The translations under genes and the position numbers were made by a program. A stretch of 64,000 nucleotides of DNA, taken from the NCBI GenBank assembly GCA_900551445.1, contig URWA01000001.1, forward strand, positions 62,001-126,000, written 5' to 3'. The notes below the pieces were generated by a model. The model did no database searches. It was not told the origin of the DNA and saw only the letters and a list, made by a program, of their open reading frames with translations. Within the stretch, counting starts at the first letter, position 1; every line of letters begins with the position of its first letter. The DNA comes from an uncultured Bacteroides sp. (GTDB taxonomy: Bacteria; Bacteroidota; Bacteroidia; Bacteroidales; Bacteroidaceae). Shown one piece after another: positions 53,139 to 63,026 of this stretch.

Positions 53139-53341
53139 AAAAACTCAGACATACTTTCTCATTGGTGCCAGTGCGTTTTCAAATCCACACGAGAAGAAAA
53201 TCTGAGATTTTAACCACCTTATACCTCTTTCGCTCAAAAAATGGTCGAGGGATCAGACTTACTTCCGACGTCATTTCAGTGACTCCATACGCAACGGCCA
53301 TCTTTTCCACTTTTTGATCAGCAAAAGTTATAACCATCTAT

Positions 53342-53797
53342 TTAATAAATAATACTCTTGTCATTTTCTGCATTAAGCACAAGATCCTGTTCTTTAAATC
53401 TCTCAATTTCCTTTCCATCACGAGAAATGGATATGTCATAAGAAAGTTTATTGCCATCCTCTATTGAAACAGCCACAAAAGATAAAGCCAACGAACTTTT
53501 CTTATCCGTAAAAACCGTGACAGTTGTATCTCTTACAGAAGTATATGAATTGAGAAGATACACTTTGCCATCTACTTTTTTTACACTACCATCTACATTA
53601 TAAGTATATAAATTTCCATCTGAGCCGACAGAAAGTCCAATAGAAACAGGGAATTTTGTTTCGGCTGTTGAGCTATTATAAGTAGCAACAATTTTATACA
53701 AACCACTCGTTACATTATTATCTTCTTCCGAAATATTCACTTTCGAACACGAGGAAATCAAAGCCATACAGGCCATTCCTAATAAAATCTTTTTCAT
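53342..53797 (-). CDS. Small lipoprotein, unknown function
   Basis: 151 residues, lipobox ISSCS. The mature part is beta-rich (GLYKIVATYNSSTAETKFPV; LSYDISISRDGKEIERFKEQ) and has no recognised motif. It ends near the palindrome cluster. A second exported protein gene lies 76 bp upstream on the same strand. Confidence 0.6.
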   Translation of the reverse strand: MKKILLGMACMALISSCSKVNISEEDNNVTSGLYKIVATYNSSTAETKFPVSIGLSVGSDGNLYTYNVDGSVKKVDGKVYLLNSYTSVRDTTVTVFTDKKSSLALSFVAVSIEDGNKLSYDISISRDGKEIERFKEQDLVLNAENDKSIIY

Positions 53798-53873
53798 ATC
53801 TATACTTTTAAATCTAGTTTATACATAATGAAATGATGACAACAGAGCAAGAACGTATTTTACGCGTCTAAAA

Positions 53874-54476
53874 TCAGAAGTTATAACCTAAACTAAAATA
53901 AGGATAAATAACCGCAGCCCGAAAAACAGCTTCGTCTTTCTTCCCTATAGTACTCTCATACAAAGCCATTCCGGGGTTAACCCCCAGACGTACCATAAGT
54001 CCTTTTTTAGGCTGATAGCGATAACCTAAATCCAGAAAAGCAAACGAACCCGATTTGCCATCCTCTATTTGATGTCCCAATTTGTCATAAAACACGCAGG
54101 TATAAAGACCATAACTCACCCCTATACCGATTTCTGCACGATTTTTTCGTTTCCCTATCAGATAATTAACAGCTACAGGAAAAGTCCAGCCTCTTGTCAG
54201 ATCAGCAAGGTTGTCAAAAAAAGCCGGAGACTTGGAGCGAGTATAGGCTATTCCGATTCTCGCTCCCCAATGCGTCTTTTCACCGAAACGTGTGTCATAA
54301 TGGATTCCTACGGTGGTCGATGCCCCACCTAACTCTACAAACACGCCTTCCTCTCGCTGGGCATGCATCTCACGATTTGCCATTAAGTTAAATAACAGCA
54401 TAAATACGACCACACGGTCAAAGCGTTTTTTCGTCCGTAGTGCAGTCGATAACAGGACAGAAGATTTTGATTTCAT
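53874..54476 (-). CDS. Outer-membrane beta-barrel-like protein, unknown function
   Basis: 200 residues. A hydrophobic N-terminal segment (VVVFMLLFNLMANREMHAQR) precedes barrel-like strands (VELGGASTTVGIHYDTRFGE; GARIGIAYTRSKSP) and a C-terminal Phe in YFSLGYNF. The region is AT-rich and rather accessory in character. Together with the lipoprotein it may form a small two-gene unit. Confidence 0.58.
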   Translation of the reverse strand: MKSKSSVLLSTALRTKKRFDRVVVFMLLFNLMANREMHAQREEGVFVELGGASTTVGIHYDTRFGEKTHWGARIGIAYTRSKSPAFFDNLADLTRGWTFPVAVNYLIGKRKNRAEIGIGVSYGLYTCVFYDKLGHQIEDGKSGSFAFLDLGYRYQPKKGLMVRLGVNPGMALYESTIGKKDEAVFRAAVIYPYFSLGYNF

Positions 54477-54635
54477 ATCAATTTAAGGTCAAAAAGTTAT
54501 GTCTAATTATGGACGTTTTTGCACTACAAGTGTATAATTAAAAAATGAAACCAACGGAAAATTGCATAATTATTTAATAAATATTACGTTTTCCCATTTC
54601 TGTCACAAAATCAAACCGACCAGACATCAAACACA

Positions 54636-55172
54636 TCAGTCCATTTCATTGTCTTTCTTCCTCACTGCCGCCACCACTTTCAGGGCATTTCTCCTAGCTG
54701 CCGCGATACTTGGCGTCATTTCGTATTCCAGCATATCCAGACAGACTTTCAGTTCATTGGCCAGTTCCGGAACAAAGCGGCACATCTTCGCAGCCAAATT
54801 GATCATCATCGAACGGCTGCTGTCTGCTTCCTTCTTATCAATAATATGAGCAAGACAAAAATCAAACAAGTCTGTCCGGAAATTCCTATCAGTCACCAAA
54901 TCCAGCAAAATAGACAGCACAAGCCCCCGGCGTATTTTCAAATTGGATGCCATTACCCGGTCTGTAATCTCATCATAAAAAGGAGAGAGATAGAGCCTTT
55001 TGTCTTCTCCCGACAAATGAGAGAGTATCCATGCCGCATTGGAAGCCGACCGTGCCTCTTCTGCATGAAGCATAAGATGACAAACCTTACGGATACCTTC
55101 CTCGTCATCATGCAGCTCACGGGAGAGGGCCATCACCTGCCATTTGGACAGCTTGCTTTGCAATTGTTCCAT
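54636..55172 (-). CDS. Helical-repeat protein, unknown function
   Basis: 178 residues, all helical, no signal peptide. Segments such as EEARSASNAAWILSHLSGED and TPSIAAARRNALKVVAAVRK look like HEAT or armadillo repeats, used for protein-protein contacts. I do not recognise a specific family. It is divergent from the TPR/HTH gene that starts at 55336. Confidence 0.6.
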   Translation of the reverse strand: MEQLQSKLSKWQVMALSRELHDDEEGIRKVCHLMLHAEEARSASNAAWILSHLSGEDKRLYLSPFYDEITDRVMASNLKIRRGLVLSILLDLVTDRNFRTDLFDFCLAHIIDKKEADSSRSMMINLAAKMCRFVPELANELKVCLDMLEYEMTPSIAAARRNALKVVAAVRKKDNEMD

Positions 55173-55335
55173 TCCTTTTTCGTGTTTTTCCTATCACGAC
55201 AAAGCTAAAAAATAAGCATCAGAATAACAAATGAAAGATTTCCCAAATCCCAAAACTAATTTTTTATTCAAAAAATATGCATCCCGGAAAGATTTTTAGT
55301 ATCTTCGCCCCCAAACTAACTAACCTGACTAACCT

Positions 55336-56718
55336 ATGTCTATTTTCTCACCTTACATAAACCTACTTATTCGCTCTTGGGGAGCATGGATTCTGCCCTT
55401 GTGCATGCTTTTCGCATGTACGCCCTCCCGACATGAGACACCCTCTCCACAGACAGCAGAGACAAGTCCTTACACCGACAGTCTGTTGCAGTTCAAAATA
55501 TACCTTGAACAAATCCGCATCAGCCGCTTCAAAGCAGATACCCTGGAAGAGGCACGCACTTTGGAAGAGGCGGAAAGAATGGCCCGGTTCTTGAACGACT
55601 CTGCCTCGTATGCCGATTTGTGGCAGGAAAAGGCATTGTTCTATTTGCCGGAAAAACCGGAAACAGCGAAAACTTATTTCCAGAAGGCTCTTGCCTACAT
55701 GACTTCCGGAACAACTGCTTCTACCGTGCAGAACGAACTCTATCTTTCGCGTATCTACCTGCAACAGGAACAGACGGACAGTGCCTTTCATTATATCAAC
55801 GAGGCTATCCACAAAAATCTGTCGGAAGCACAGACTCCTGTCTTACATACGCAAAAAGGATACATCTTTGCCTCCCTTCTGAAAGCTGATTCGGCAACCC
55901 ATTATATCTTGCCTTCTTTGCAGGGCCTGACCTTGAAACAACGCACGGAGGCCTACCGCCGCCTGTTTGAAATGTATGGAAACCTACGAGATGGGAAACG
56001 GGAAAACGCCTACATGCGGAAGTACATCCTGTCGCACGACTCACTGAGCACGGAGCGGAAGGAAATGGTCATCGGAAAAATACAGGACATGCAGGAATAC
56101 AAGCTGCAACGTGAACGGGCCAACAAGGCAGAAATGGAAACAGCTCACCACAAACTGATTTTCTACCGGATTGTGGTGGCACTGGGACTTGTGATTCTGG
56201 TTCTTTTACTATTGCTCCACCGTATCCGCACGCACAAACAGAAACTGACCGAGGAGCTCAAGGAAACCCAGTGGATGCGGATGGAAGAAAGCTTGAAACG
56301 GAAAGAAGCAGAAGTGGCACTGATTCACGAGCAGGAACGGCTGAAACAACAGGAAATCGACCGGCTGCACAAAAGTGTGGAATATTACCGGCAACTGAAT
56401 GCCATTACTCTGCCCTCACTCCTGCGGAAAAGAAACTCGCAGGGAGCACTTCATCTGACGGAAGACGAATGGGATATCATCCAGCAAAACACGGATACTT
56501 GCTTTGACGGCTTCACTACCCGGTTGAAGGAACACCACCCCCAACTCACGGAAGAAGAACTCCGTTTCTGCTGTCTGGTGAAAATGGATCTTCCGCTGTC
56601 GCTGCTGTCCGAAATCTATCACATCGCCAAGGGAAGTATCTCACGCCGGAAAATGCGGTTGAAAGAGAAAATGCACATCGAAAACAGCAGTTTTGATGAG
56701 TTCATTGCGGGCTTTTAA
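55336..56718 (+). CDS. TPR sensor lipoprotein/membrane protein with cytoplasmic coiled coil and HTH-like tail
   Basis: 460 residues. A signal or lipobox (LFACT) is followed by periplasmic TPR-like helices, one membrane helix at about 276-296 (FYRIVVALGLVILVLLLLLH), a coiled coil (EELKETQWMRMEESLKRKEA) and a C-terminal domain whose ELRFCCLVKMDLPLSLLSEI and GSISRRKMRLKEKM look like LuxR-type HTH helices. This is the architecture of Bacteroidales one-component membrane regulators. A weak -7 (TATCTTCG, 55300-55307) lies upstream. The lipoprotein at 56860 is the likely target or partner. Confidence 0.68.
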   Translation: MSIFSPYINLLIRSWGAWILPLCMLFACTPSRHETPSPQTAETSPYTDSLLQFKIYLEQIRISRFKADTLEEARTLEEAERMARFLNDSASYADLWQEKALFYLPEKPETAKTYFQKALAYMTSGTTASTVQNELYLSRIYLQQEQTDSAFHYINEAIHKNLSEAQTPVLHTQKGYIFASLLKADSATHYILPSLQGLTLKQRTEAYRRLFEMYGNLRDGKRENAYMRKYILSHDSLSTERKEMVIGKIQDMQEYKLQRERANKAEMETAHHKLIFYRIVVALGLVILVLLLLLHRIRTHKQKLTEELKETQWMRMEESLKRKEAEVALIHEQERLKQQEIDRLHKSVEYYRQLNAITLPSLLRKRNSQGALHLTEDEWDIIQQNTDTCFDGFTTRLKEHHPQLTEEELRFCCLVKMDLPLSLLSEIYHIAKGSISRRKMRLKEKMHIENSSFDEFIAGF

Positions 56719-56722
56719 GGAC

Positions 56723-56788
56723 GATGTACATCAGGTAAATTATCAACACACTGTTTATCAAACACTTAATTACCGCCTGTGTACATCA
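56723..56788. promoter_or_regulatory. Inverted repeat between the TPR/HTH gene and the lipoprotein
   Basis: GATGTACA and TGTACATC arms with partial extension (TCAGGTAA against TTACCGCCTG), ending about 31 bp before the -7 element. Candidate operator or weak terminator. Confidence 0.4.
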
Positions 56789-56818
56789 CTATTTGCTAAG
56801 AATTTCACACATTCCCTC

Positions 56819-56826
56819 TACCTTTG
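56819..56826 (+). promoter_or_regulatory. -7 element for the lipoprotein at 56860
   Basis: TACCTTTG, perfect match, 34 bp before the ATG. Confidence 0.6.
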
Positions 56827-56859
56827 CCACCGTAAATCTATAGCAAACGTGTATAACTA

Positions 56860-57579
56860 ATGAATGTAAAACAACTACTTTGTTGGATGATGTGTGGCTT
56901 ATTTGTTTTCTTCACTGCGGGATGCAGTGAAGAAAACTCTGAAAATCTGCCAGACAACACCCCTATTTATCAAAAGTATTTGGTGGCTTTTTCCGACACA
57001 CAGCCTACACTGGCCTATGCCCATTTCTCACGGGAAAAGGATACACCCCTGAAAGATATCAGACTTACAGGAGGTTCATCTGTCATGGCCAACGGGAAGG
57101 AAATGGGATTCAACACTTTTGACGGAAATACCATTTTCGGCTATTCCTATTTCATCCCACTCGGAAAAGATAAAACAGTGTCATTCGTGTTCCAACGCAC
57201 TCAGCAAAAGGAAACGCACATGCTGGTCAACTATGCTTACAAGGAATGGATTCACCCTATACATATACCTTCCACACGTACCACGGTTTACAACCAGGAA
57301 GTGATAGGATGGACGGGAGAAAAAATAGCTGCCGACGAAGAACTGGAGGCTACGCTGGATAATCCTAACCATCCGGAAGAATATACCGTATATTATGGAA
57401 CCCTGAACCAAAGCCGCGACGGAGTTTCCTTTGATAAGGTGCCCACAGGAAAATACATGCTCACCTTGAAAAGAAACGTGAAACTGGAAACCAAAGACAA
57501 CGATACTCCTGCCAAAGGAGAAATCGTACTGGTCTTTTATGACAAGAAAGAAGTAACCGTAGAAGAACAAACAGAATAA
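56860..57579 (+). CDS. Lipoprotein, unknown function
   Basis: 239 residues, lipobox TAGCS. The mature part is beta-rich (DKTVSFVFQRTQQKETHMLV; PTGKYMLTLKRNVKLETKD) and carries no enzyme motif. Placed right behind the TPR/HTH regulator with its own promoter and an inverted repeat, it may be that regulator's target. The 300 bp behind it up to dapL hold no convincing gene. Confidence 0.62.
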   Translation: MNVKQLLCWMMCGLFVFFTAGCSEENSENLPDNTPIYQKYLVAFSDTQPTLAYAHFSREKDTPLKDIRLTGGSSVMANGKEMGFNTFDGNTIFGYSYFIPLGKDKTVSFVFQRTQQKETHMLVNYAYKEWIHPIHIPSTRTTVYNQEVIGWTGEKIAADEELEATLDNPNHPEEYTVYYGTLNQSRDGVSFDKVPTGKYMLTLKRNVKLETKDNDTPAKGEIVLVFYDKKEVTVEEQTE

Positions 57580-57867
57580 TAAAGAAACAAACCCTGGCTA
57601 TATCCCAAATTCCACAGGTGTATGGACTCCCCACTCCTATGAAGAAAATCACAACTTCCCGTGCGGAGCCTTTTATCCTCTCAGCTGAAAACTTCCGTCT
57701 TACAGGAAAAAGAAAGCTTGATAATCTCTCTGGGATACACCTTCTCTAACCTTGACCCTTTACTCTCTGGCGTCCGGGAAACGGCTTTCGATGGAAAACG
57801 ACTTAATTCCGGAAAAAACGCCCATTTTTTCATTCACTCTCGATCGGGACAAGCTGGCGGTTTTAAG

Positions 57868-57903
57868 AACTGGGTCGGATTAACGTCCGGCCCAGTTTTT
57901 TAT
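57868..57903 (+). terminator. Hairpin terminator containing the dapL stop codon in its loop
   Basis: AACTGGGTCGGA / TCCGGCCCAGTT, 12 bp with one G-T pair, then TTTTATT on the plus strand. The 6-nt loop TTAACG includes the complement of the dapL TAA (57882-57880), so the right arm lies in the last dapL codons. Confidence 0.7.
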
Positions 57904-59115
57904 TCTACTCATGGCTTCCTGGCAGTCTTCGCGTTTACCGAAAGCAGTCAGACGCAAAAAGCCTTCTCCGCTCGGTCCGAAGCCTACGCCTGGAGTACCT
58001 ACCACATTCACTTCGTGAAGCAGCATATCGAAGAAGCTCCATGAATCCAGACCTTCGGGGGCTTTCACCCAAATGTAAGGTGCATTGACACCGCCATAGA
58101 GTGTAAATCCAGCTCCCTGCAGACCTTCACGCATCAGACGGGCATTCTCCATATAGTATTCAATGGTTTCCTTGATTTCTGCCTGTCCTTCGGGAGTGTA
58201 GATGGCCTCGGCACCCCGCTGGGTAATGTAGCTGGTTCCGTTGAACTTCGTACACTGACGGCGGTTCCACAAATGGTTCAGGGCTACCTCTTCGCCAGAG
58301 GTGGTCATAGCTTTTACCTCTTCCGGTACCACGGTATAACCGCAACGTACCCCCGTAAATCCGGCTGTCTTGGAGAAGCTGCGGAATTCTACGGCACACG
58401 AACGGGCTCCTTCAATCTCATAAATGGAATGTGGCACATCGGCTTCGTGGATGTAAGCTTCATACGCTGCATCATATAAGATCAATGCCTTGTGTTCCAA
58501 TGCGTATTCTACCCACTTCTGCAATTCGGCCTTCGTCAATGTGGTTCCCGTCGGATTGTTCGGATAGCACAAATAAATCATGTCTACCGGTTCTGTGGGA
58601 AGAGACGGAACAAAATGATTCTCTGCCGTACAAGGCAAATAAGTCAAGTGGCTCCACTGGCCGTTTGCTTTCAGGTCACCGGCCCGTCCAGCCATGACAT
58701 TGCTGTCGATATACACCGGATACACCGGGTCGGTCACAGCTACTTTGTTGCCTGTACCGAGGATATCGCCGAAGTTGCCAGTATCGCTTTTGGCACCGTC
58801 GCTTACAAAGATTTCCGTCGGACGCAATTCGATGCCTCTCGGCTGATAATCATGAGTCAGGATGGCTTGAATCAGGAAATCATATCCCTGTTCGGGACCG
58901 TATCCATGGAAGGTAGCCGCACTGGCCATTTCGTCTACGGCATGGTGCATGGCCTTGATGGAAGCTGGGGGAAGCGGACGGGTAACGTCGCCAATACCCA
59001 GGCGGATGAGTGCAGCCTCTGGATGGGCTGTCTTAAATGCATTTACTTTTTGGGCTACGCTCGAAAACAGATAATTTCCGGGCAGTTTAATGAAGTTTTC
59101 GTTAACTTGTATCAT
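57880..59115 (-). CDS. dapL: LL-diaminopimelate aminotransferase
   Basis: 411 residues, class I/II PLP fold. The PLP lysine is in FRSFSKTAGFTGVRCGY. Other signatures are IYLCYPNNPTGTTLTKAEL and GVGFGPSGEGFLRLTAFG near the end. DapL makes LL-DAP directly from tetrahydrodipicolinate, bypassing the succinylated route. dapF follows immediately upstream in the operon (13-bp gap), matching its next pathway step. Confidence 0.96.
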   Translation of the reverse strand: MIQVNENFIKLPGNYLFSSVAQKVNAFKTAHPEAALIRLGIGDVTRPLPPASIKAMHHAVDEMASAATFHGYGPEQGYDFLIQAILTHDYQPRGIELRPTEIFVSDGAKSDTGNFGDILGTGNKVAVTDPVYPVYIDSNVMAGRAGDLKANGQWSHLTYLPCTAENHFVPSLPTEPVDMIYLCYPNNPTGTTLTKAELQKWVEYALEHKALILYDAAYEAYIHEADVPHSIYEIEGARSCAVEFRSFSKTAGFTGVRCGYTVVPEEVKAMTTSGEEVALNHLWNRRQCTKFNGTSYITQRGAEAIYTPEGQAEIKETIEYYMENARLMREGLQGAGFTLYGGVNAPYIWVKAPEGLDSWSFFDMLLHEVNVVGTPGVGFGPSGEGFLRLTAFGKREDCQEAMSRIKNWAGR

Positions 59116-59128
59116 GTGATGTTTTGTC

Positions 59129-59935
59129 TTACTCTTTTAATTCTATTGTTCCGTCGAATACTTTGACCGCAGGTCCGGTCATATACAAATGGGCTCCCTC
59201 ACCTTTCCAGTCGACCGTCAGCTTGCCTCCATCCATACAGATAGTGGCATGATCCCCACATCTGCCGGTGAAAGCCGCCGCTACTGCAGTGGCACAAGCT
59301 CCTGTGCCGCAAGCCTGCGTAATGCCGGAGCCTCTCTCCCACACCCGCATGCGGATGGTTTCCTTGTCCAGCACCTGTGCAAACTCCACATTCACCCGGT
59401 CGGGGAACAGCGGATGATGCTCAAGCACCGGTCCCACTGCCGGCAAGTCCACCTCTTCCATCTTGTCCACAAAGATGACCAGATGCGGATTTCCCATGGA
59501 TACGGCGATTCCTTTTGGGTAAGGATAAGATTCACCCAAGTCCACCGGGTGGATATCAGCTGGAATACCCATATCAACCCGCACGCTCTCCACTTTCCCC
59601 TCATTGACCTGCAGATGCAGTTCCTTGATACCGGAAAGCGTATCCAAAAGGATGTCCGTCTTTGTAGTCAGTCCGTATTCATATAAATATTTTCCGATAC
59701 AGCGGCTGGCATTTCCGCACATCTTGGCTTCCGAACCGTCGGCATTGAAAATGCGCATGCTGAAATCGGCTTTGTCAGAAGCCCCGATCAGCACCAGTCC
59801 GTCACTACCTATTCCTGTGTGAGGACGGCTCCACTCGATTGAATTTTCTTCAGGGTGAGCCAACGGGTATTTCATCGTATTCACATAGATGTAATCATTA
59901 CCCAGGCCGTGCATCTTTGTAAATTCTATCTTCAT
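59129..59935 (-). CDS. dapF: Diaminopimelate epimerase
   Basis: 268 residues. The two catalytic cysteines are seen in CGNASRCIGKYLYEY (first Cys) and ITQACGTGACATAVAAAF (second Cys in ACGTGA). The N-terminal HGLGNDYIYVNT is typical. Converts LL-DAP to meso-DAP for peptidoglycan and lysine. Co-transcribed with dapL and behind asnB. Confidence 0.96.
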   Translation of the reverse strand: MKIEFTKMHGLGNDYIYVNTMKYPLAHPEENSIEWSRPHTGIGSDGLVLIGASDKADFSMRIFNADGSEAKMCGNASRCIGKYLYEYGLTTKTDILLDTLSGIKELHLQVNEGKVESVRVDMGIPADIHPVDLGESYPYPKGIAVSMGNPHLVIFVDKMEEVDLPAVGPVLEHHPLFPDRVNVEFAQVLDKETIRMRVWERGSGITQACGTGACATAVAAAFTGRCGDHATICMDGGKLTVDWKGEGAHLYMTGPAVKVFDGTIELKE

Positions 59936-59948
59936 ATATAATCGCTAC

Positions 59949-61619
59949 TTAGTTTTTGTATCCTTCTTCGTGTACATCAGCCACCGCACGTCCGCTCGGC
60001 TCATTGACATTTGCGAAAGCCTTGTCCCATGCCAATGCTTCTGCCGTTGAGCAAGCTACACTCGGCACACTGGGCACACTCTTGGCCGCACTGTCGCTCG
60101 GGAAATGTTCCTCGAAGATGGAACGGTAATAATATTCTTCCTTGTTACGCGGCGGATTGATGGGGAAACGTTCGGCAGCATGAGCCATCTGTTCGTCGGA
60201 TACCTCTTTGGAAGTAAATTCCTTCAGCGTATCAATCCAGCTGTATCCCACTCCGTCACTGAACTGTTCCTTCTGACGCCATGCCACGCTCTCGGGCAGC
60301 ATGTCGGAAAAGGCCTCGCGCACAATCTTTTTCTCGATGGTCTTTCCCGGACACATCTTGGCCTTCGGATTCAGGCGCATGGCAATATCCAGGAATTCCT
60401 TGTCCAAGAAAGGCACACGTCCTTCCACTCCCCAAGCAGCCAATGCCTTGTTGGCCCGCAAACAGTCATACAGGTAAAGTTTAGACAGTTTGCGCACGGT
60501 TTCTTCATGGAAAGCACGCGCATCGGGAGCCTTGTGGAAATAAAGGTAACCACCGAAAATCTCATCGGCTCCTTCTCCACTGAGCACCATCTTGATACCC
60601 ATACTCTTGATGACACGCGCCAAGAGATACATCGGAGTAGATGCACGGACAGTTGTCACATCGTAGGTTTCAATGTAATAAATCACATCGCGAAGGGCAT
60701 CGAGTCCTTCCTGAATGGTATAATGAATTTCGTGGTGTACCGTTCCGATATAGTCGGCCACTTCACGCGCCTTGGCCAGGTCGGGTGCTCCTTCCAGTCC
60801 GATGGCGAATGAATGAAGCTGGGGCCACCAAGCGGCCATTTTCCCATCCGTTTCCACACGACGGGCCGCATAACGTTTGGCAATGGCAGAAATCACCGAA
60901 CTGTCCAAACCTCCTGAAAGCAACACACCGTAGGGCACATCACTCATCAGCTGTCCGCGAACCGCCTTTTCCAGTCCCTCACGCAGGGCACTTACCGAAG
61001 CCGGTGCATCGGCCACTGCGTTATAGCTGGTCCAGTCGCGCTTGTACCAACGTACCATCTTGCCTTCCTTGCTGGAATAATAATGTCCCGGCAGGAAAGG
61101 TTCATAACGTTCGCAGAATCCTTCCAGCGCTTTCAGTTCGCTGGCGCAATATACCTTTCCGTCGCTGTCATAGCCGATGTAAAGTGGAATCACGCCAATC
61201 GGGTCGCGGGCAATGAGAAACTCATCTTTTTCTGCATCATAGAGCACGAAGGCAAAAATGCCGTTCAGCTCTTCCAGAAAATGAATACCGTAATCGCGAT
61301 AAAGCGCCAGAATCACCTCACAGTCACTGCCGGTCTGGAACTCGTACTTCCCGGCATATTTCTTACGGATGTCACGGTGGTTGTAGATTTCACCATTGAC
61401 AGCCAATATCTGTTTCTTGTCGGGTGAATACAAGGGCTGTCCTCCACTCTCCGGGTCCACAATCGACAAACGTTCATGGGCCAGAATAGCTGAGCCCCCA
61501 CAATAAATTCCACTCCAGTCGGGTCCACGATGACGAATCTTGCGAGCCATGGCCAAAGCCTTGGTTCGCAATTCAGGAGTCTGTTGTTTGATATTTAAAA
61601 TAGCTGCAATGCCACACAT
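59949..61619 (-). CDS. asnB: Asparagine synthase B (glutamine-hydrolysing)
   Basis: 556 residues. The nucleophilic Cys2 (MCGIAAIL) starts the glutaminase domain, with RHRGPDWSGIY and NGEIYNHRDIR. The synthetase domain has the PP-loop PYGVLLSGGLDSSVISAI and VLSGEGADEIFGGYLYF. The C-terminal tail (about 40 residues, SDSAAKSVPSVPSVACSTAE) is usual for the AsnB-type. It makes asparagine from aspartate and glutamine, thereby drawing on the GSIII/GOGAT product. In the operon with gltBD. Confidence 0.96.
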   Translation of the reverse strand: MCGIAAILNIKQQTPELRTKALAMARKIRHRGPDWSGIYCGGSAILAHERLSIVDPESGGQPLYSPDKKQILAVNGEIYNHRDIRKKYAGKYEFQTGSDCEVILALYRDYGIHFLEELNGIFAFVLYDAEKDEFLIARDPIGVIPLYIGYDSDGKVYCASELKALEGFCERYEPFLPGHYYSSKEGKMVRWYKRDWTSYNAVADAPASVSALREGLEKAVRGQLMSDVPYGVLLSGGLDSSVISAIAKRYAARRVETDGKMAAWWPQLHSFAIGLEGAPDLAKAREVADYIGTVHHEIHYTIQEGLDALRDVIYYIETYDVTTVRASTPMYLLARVIKSMGIKMVLSGEGADEIFGGYLYFHKAPDARAFHEETVRKLSKLYLYDCLRANKALAAWGVEGRVPFLDKEFLDIAMRLNPKAKMCPGKTIEKKIVREAFSDMLPESVAWRQKEQFSDGVGYSWIDTLKEFTSKEVSDEQMAHAAERFPINPPRNKEEYYYRSIFEEHFPSDSAAKSVPSVPSVACSTAEALAWDKAFANVNEPSGRAVADVHEEGYKN

Positions 61620-61652
61620 AGTCGTTCTATTTATATTTTGTATGAAAATCTG

Positions 61653-62996
61653 TTATTTACGGCTCAGATATGCATCTATATCTGCAGCCGCCTTTCGTCC
61701 GCCTGCAATGCATTTCACTACCAGACTGGCTCCGGTAGCGGCATCACCTGCGACGAACACATTGGCCGGGAATTCCGGCTGTTCCGGACGGAGGAAGCCC
61801 ATAGCCAGCAAAACCAACTCAGCTTTCAGCACTTCCTTCTTGCCGGTAGGTTTCATCACCGGACGTTCTCCTTCTGCTCCCGGAATCCATTCTACTTCTT
61901 CCACTTCCACTCCGCAGACTTTGCCATCCTTCTCCAAGAAACGGTTGGAAGTCAGGCTCCAGCGACGCACACAGCCTTCTTCATGGCTGCTGCTTGTCTT
62001 GAGCACGATGGGCCACTGCGGCCACGGAGTTTTGGGATTATAGCCTACCGGCGGCTTGGGCATGATTTCAATCTGCGTCACGCTGAGCGCTCCCTGACGG
62101 TTACTGGTACCGATACAGTCGCTTCCCGTATCACCACCTCCGATAACCAGCACATTCTTTCCTTTGGCTGTAATACGTTCTTCCTTCGGAATCTGCTGTC
62201 CGGCCAGCACACGGTTCTGCTGTGCCAGCATTTCCATGGCAAAATGGATACCTTTCAAGTCACGGCCCGGGATATTCAAATCACGAGCCTGCGGTGTACC
62301 CGTACACACGCAATAAGCATCAAAACCTTCAGGCAGATGAGTGACATCGATATCCGTATTCACTTTGAACGTAATACCTTCGGCTTCCATCACCGCAATA
62401 CGACGGTCGATGACCGACTTGCTGAGTTTGAAGTTCGGAATACCGAAACGCAACAGTCCACCCACATATTCCAGTTTTTCGAACACCGTAACGGCGTATC
62501 CTTTCTGATTCAACTGGTTGGCTGCAGCCAGTCCGGCAGGTCCGGAGCCGATGACAGCTACCGATTTTCCGTTCCGTTTGTACTGGCGAGGCTGCACATA
62601 ACCTTCACGGAAGGCCGCTTCAATCACTGCGGCCTCATCCTCACGGATAGTGACCGGCGCATCCATACTCAGTTTCAATACACAACTTTTTTCGCACAAT
62701 GCCGGACAGATTCGCCCGGTAAATTCCGGAAAGTCGTTGGTTCCGGAAAGTATCTCATAAGCTTCTTTCCATTTTCCCTTGTACATGGCATCCTGAAACT
62801 CAGGAGGACGGTTGCCCAACGGACAAGCCCAGTGGCAGAAAGGCACTCCGCAATCCATACACCGCGATGCCTGCAACTTTCGCTCACTTGTGTTCAACGT
62901 CTGTTCCACCTCACTGAAGTCTCTGATACGATCGTGTATCGGACGATATCCGGCTTCTTGTCTGGGAACGGTCAGAAATGCTTTTGGATTTCCCAT
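61653..62996 (-). CDS. gltD: Glutamate synthase (NADPH) small subunit
   Basis: 447 residues. The N-terminal cysteine clusters (CMDCGVPFCHWACPLGN; CPALCEKSCVLK) hold the two [4Fe-4S] clusters. The FAD-binding VAVIGSGPAGLAAANQL and NADPH-binding NVLVIGGGDTGSDCIGTS are clear. Transfers electrons to GltB. It ends 33 bp before asnB. Confidence 0.96.
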   Translation of the reverse strand: MGNPKAFLTVPRQEAGYRPIHDRIRDFSEVEQTLNTSERKLQASRCMDCGVPFCHWACPLGNRPPEFQDAMYKGKWKEAYEILSGTNDFPEFTGRICPALCEKSCVLKLSMDAPVTIREDEAAVIEAAFREGYVQPRQYKRNGKSVAVIGSGPAGLAAANQLNQKGYAVTVFEKLEYVGGLLRFGIPNFKLSKSVIDRRIAVMEAEGITFKVNTDIDVTHLPEGFDAYCVCTGTPQARDLNIPGRDLKGIHFAMEMLAQQNRVLAGQQIPKEERITAKGKNVLVIGGGDTGSDCIGTSNRQGALSVTQIEIMPKPPVGYNPKTPWPQWPIVLKTSSSHEEGCVRRWSLTSNRFLEKDGKVCGVEVEEVEWIPGAEGERPVMKPTGKKEVLKAELVLLAMGFLRPEQPEFPANVFVAGDAATGASLVVKCIAGGRKAAADIDAYLSRK

Positions 62997-63026
62997 ATAT
63001 CTAGTTTTTTACTGTTCAACAATTAA

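Noticed and set aside
57661..58044. 127-codon plus-strand frame before and into dapL
   Set aside because: Overlaps the terminator and the dapL coding end; composition not protein-like.
61638..63026. 462-codon plus-strand frame over gltD
   Set aside because: Antisense to gltD; gltD motifs are unequivocal.
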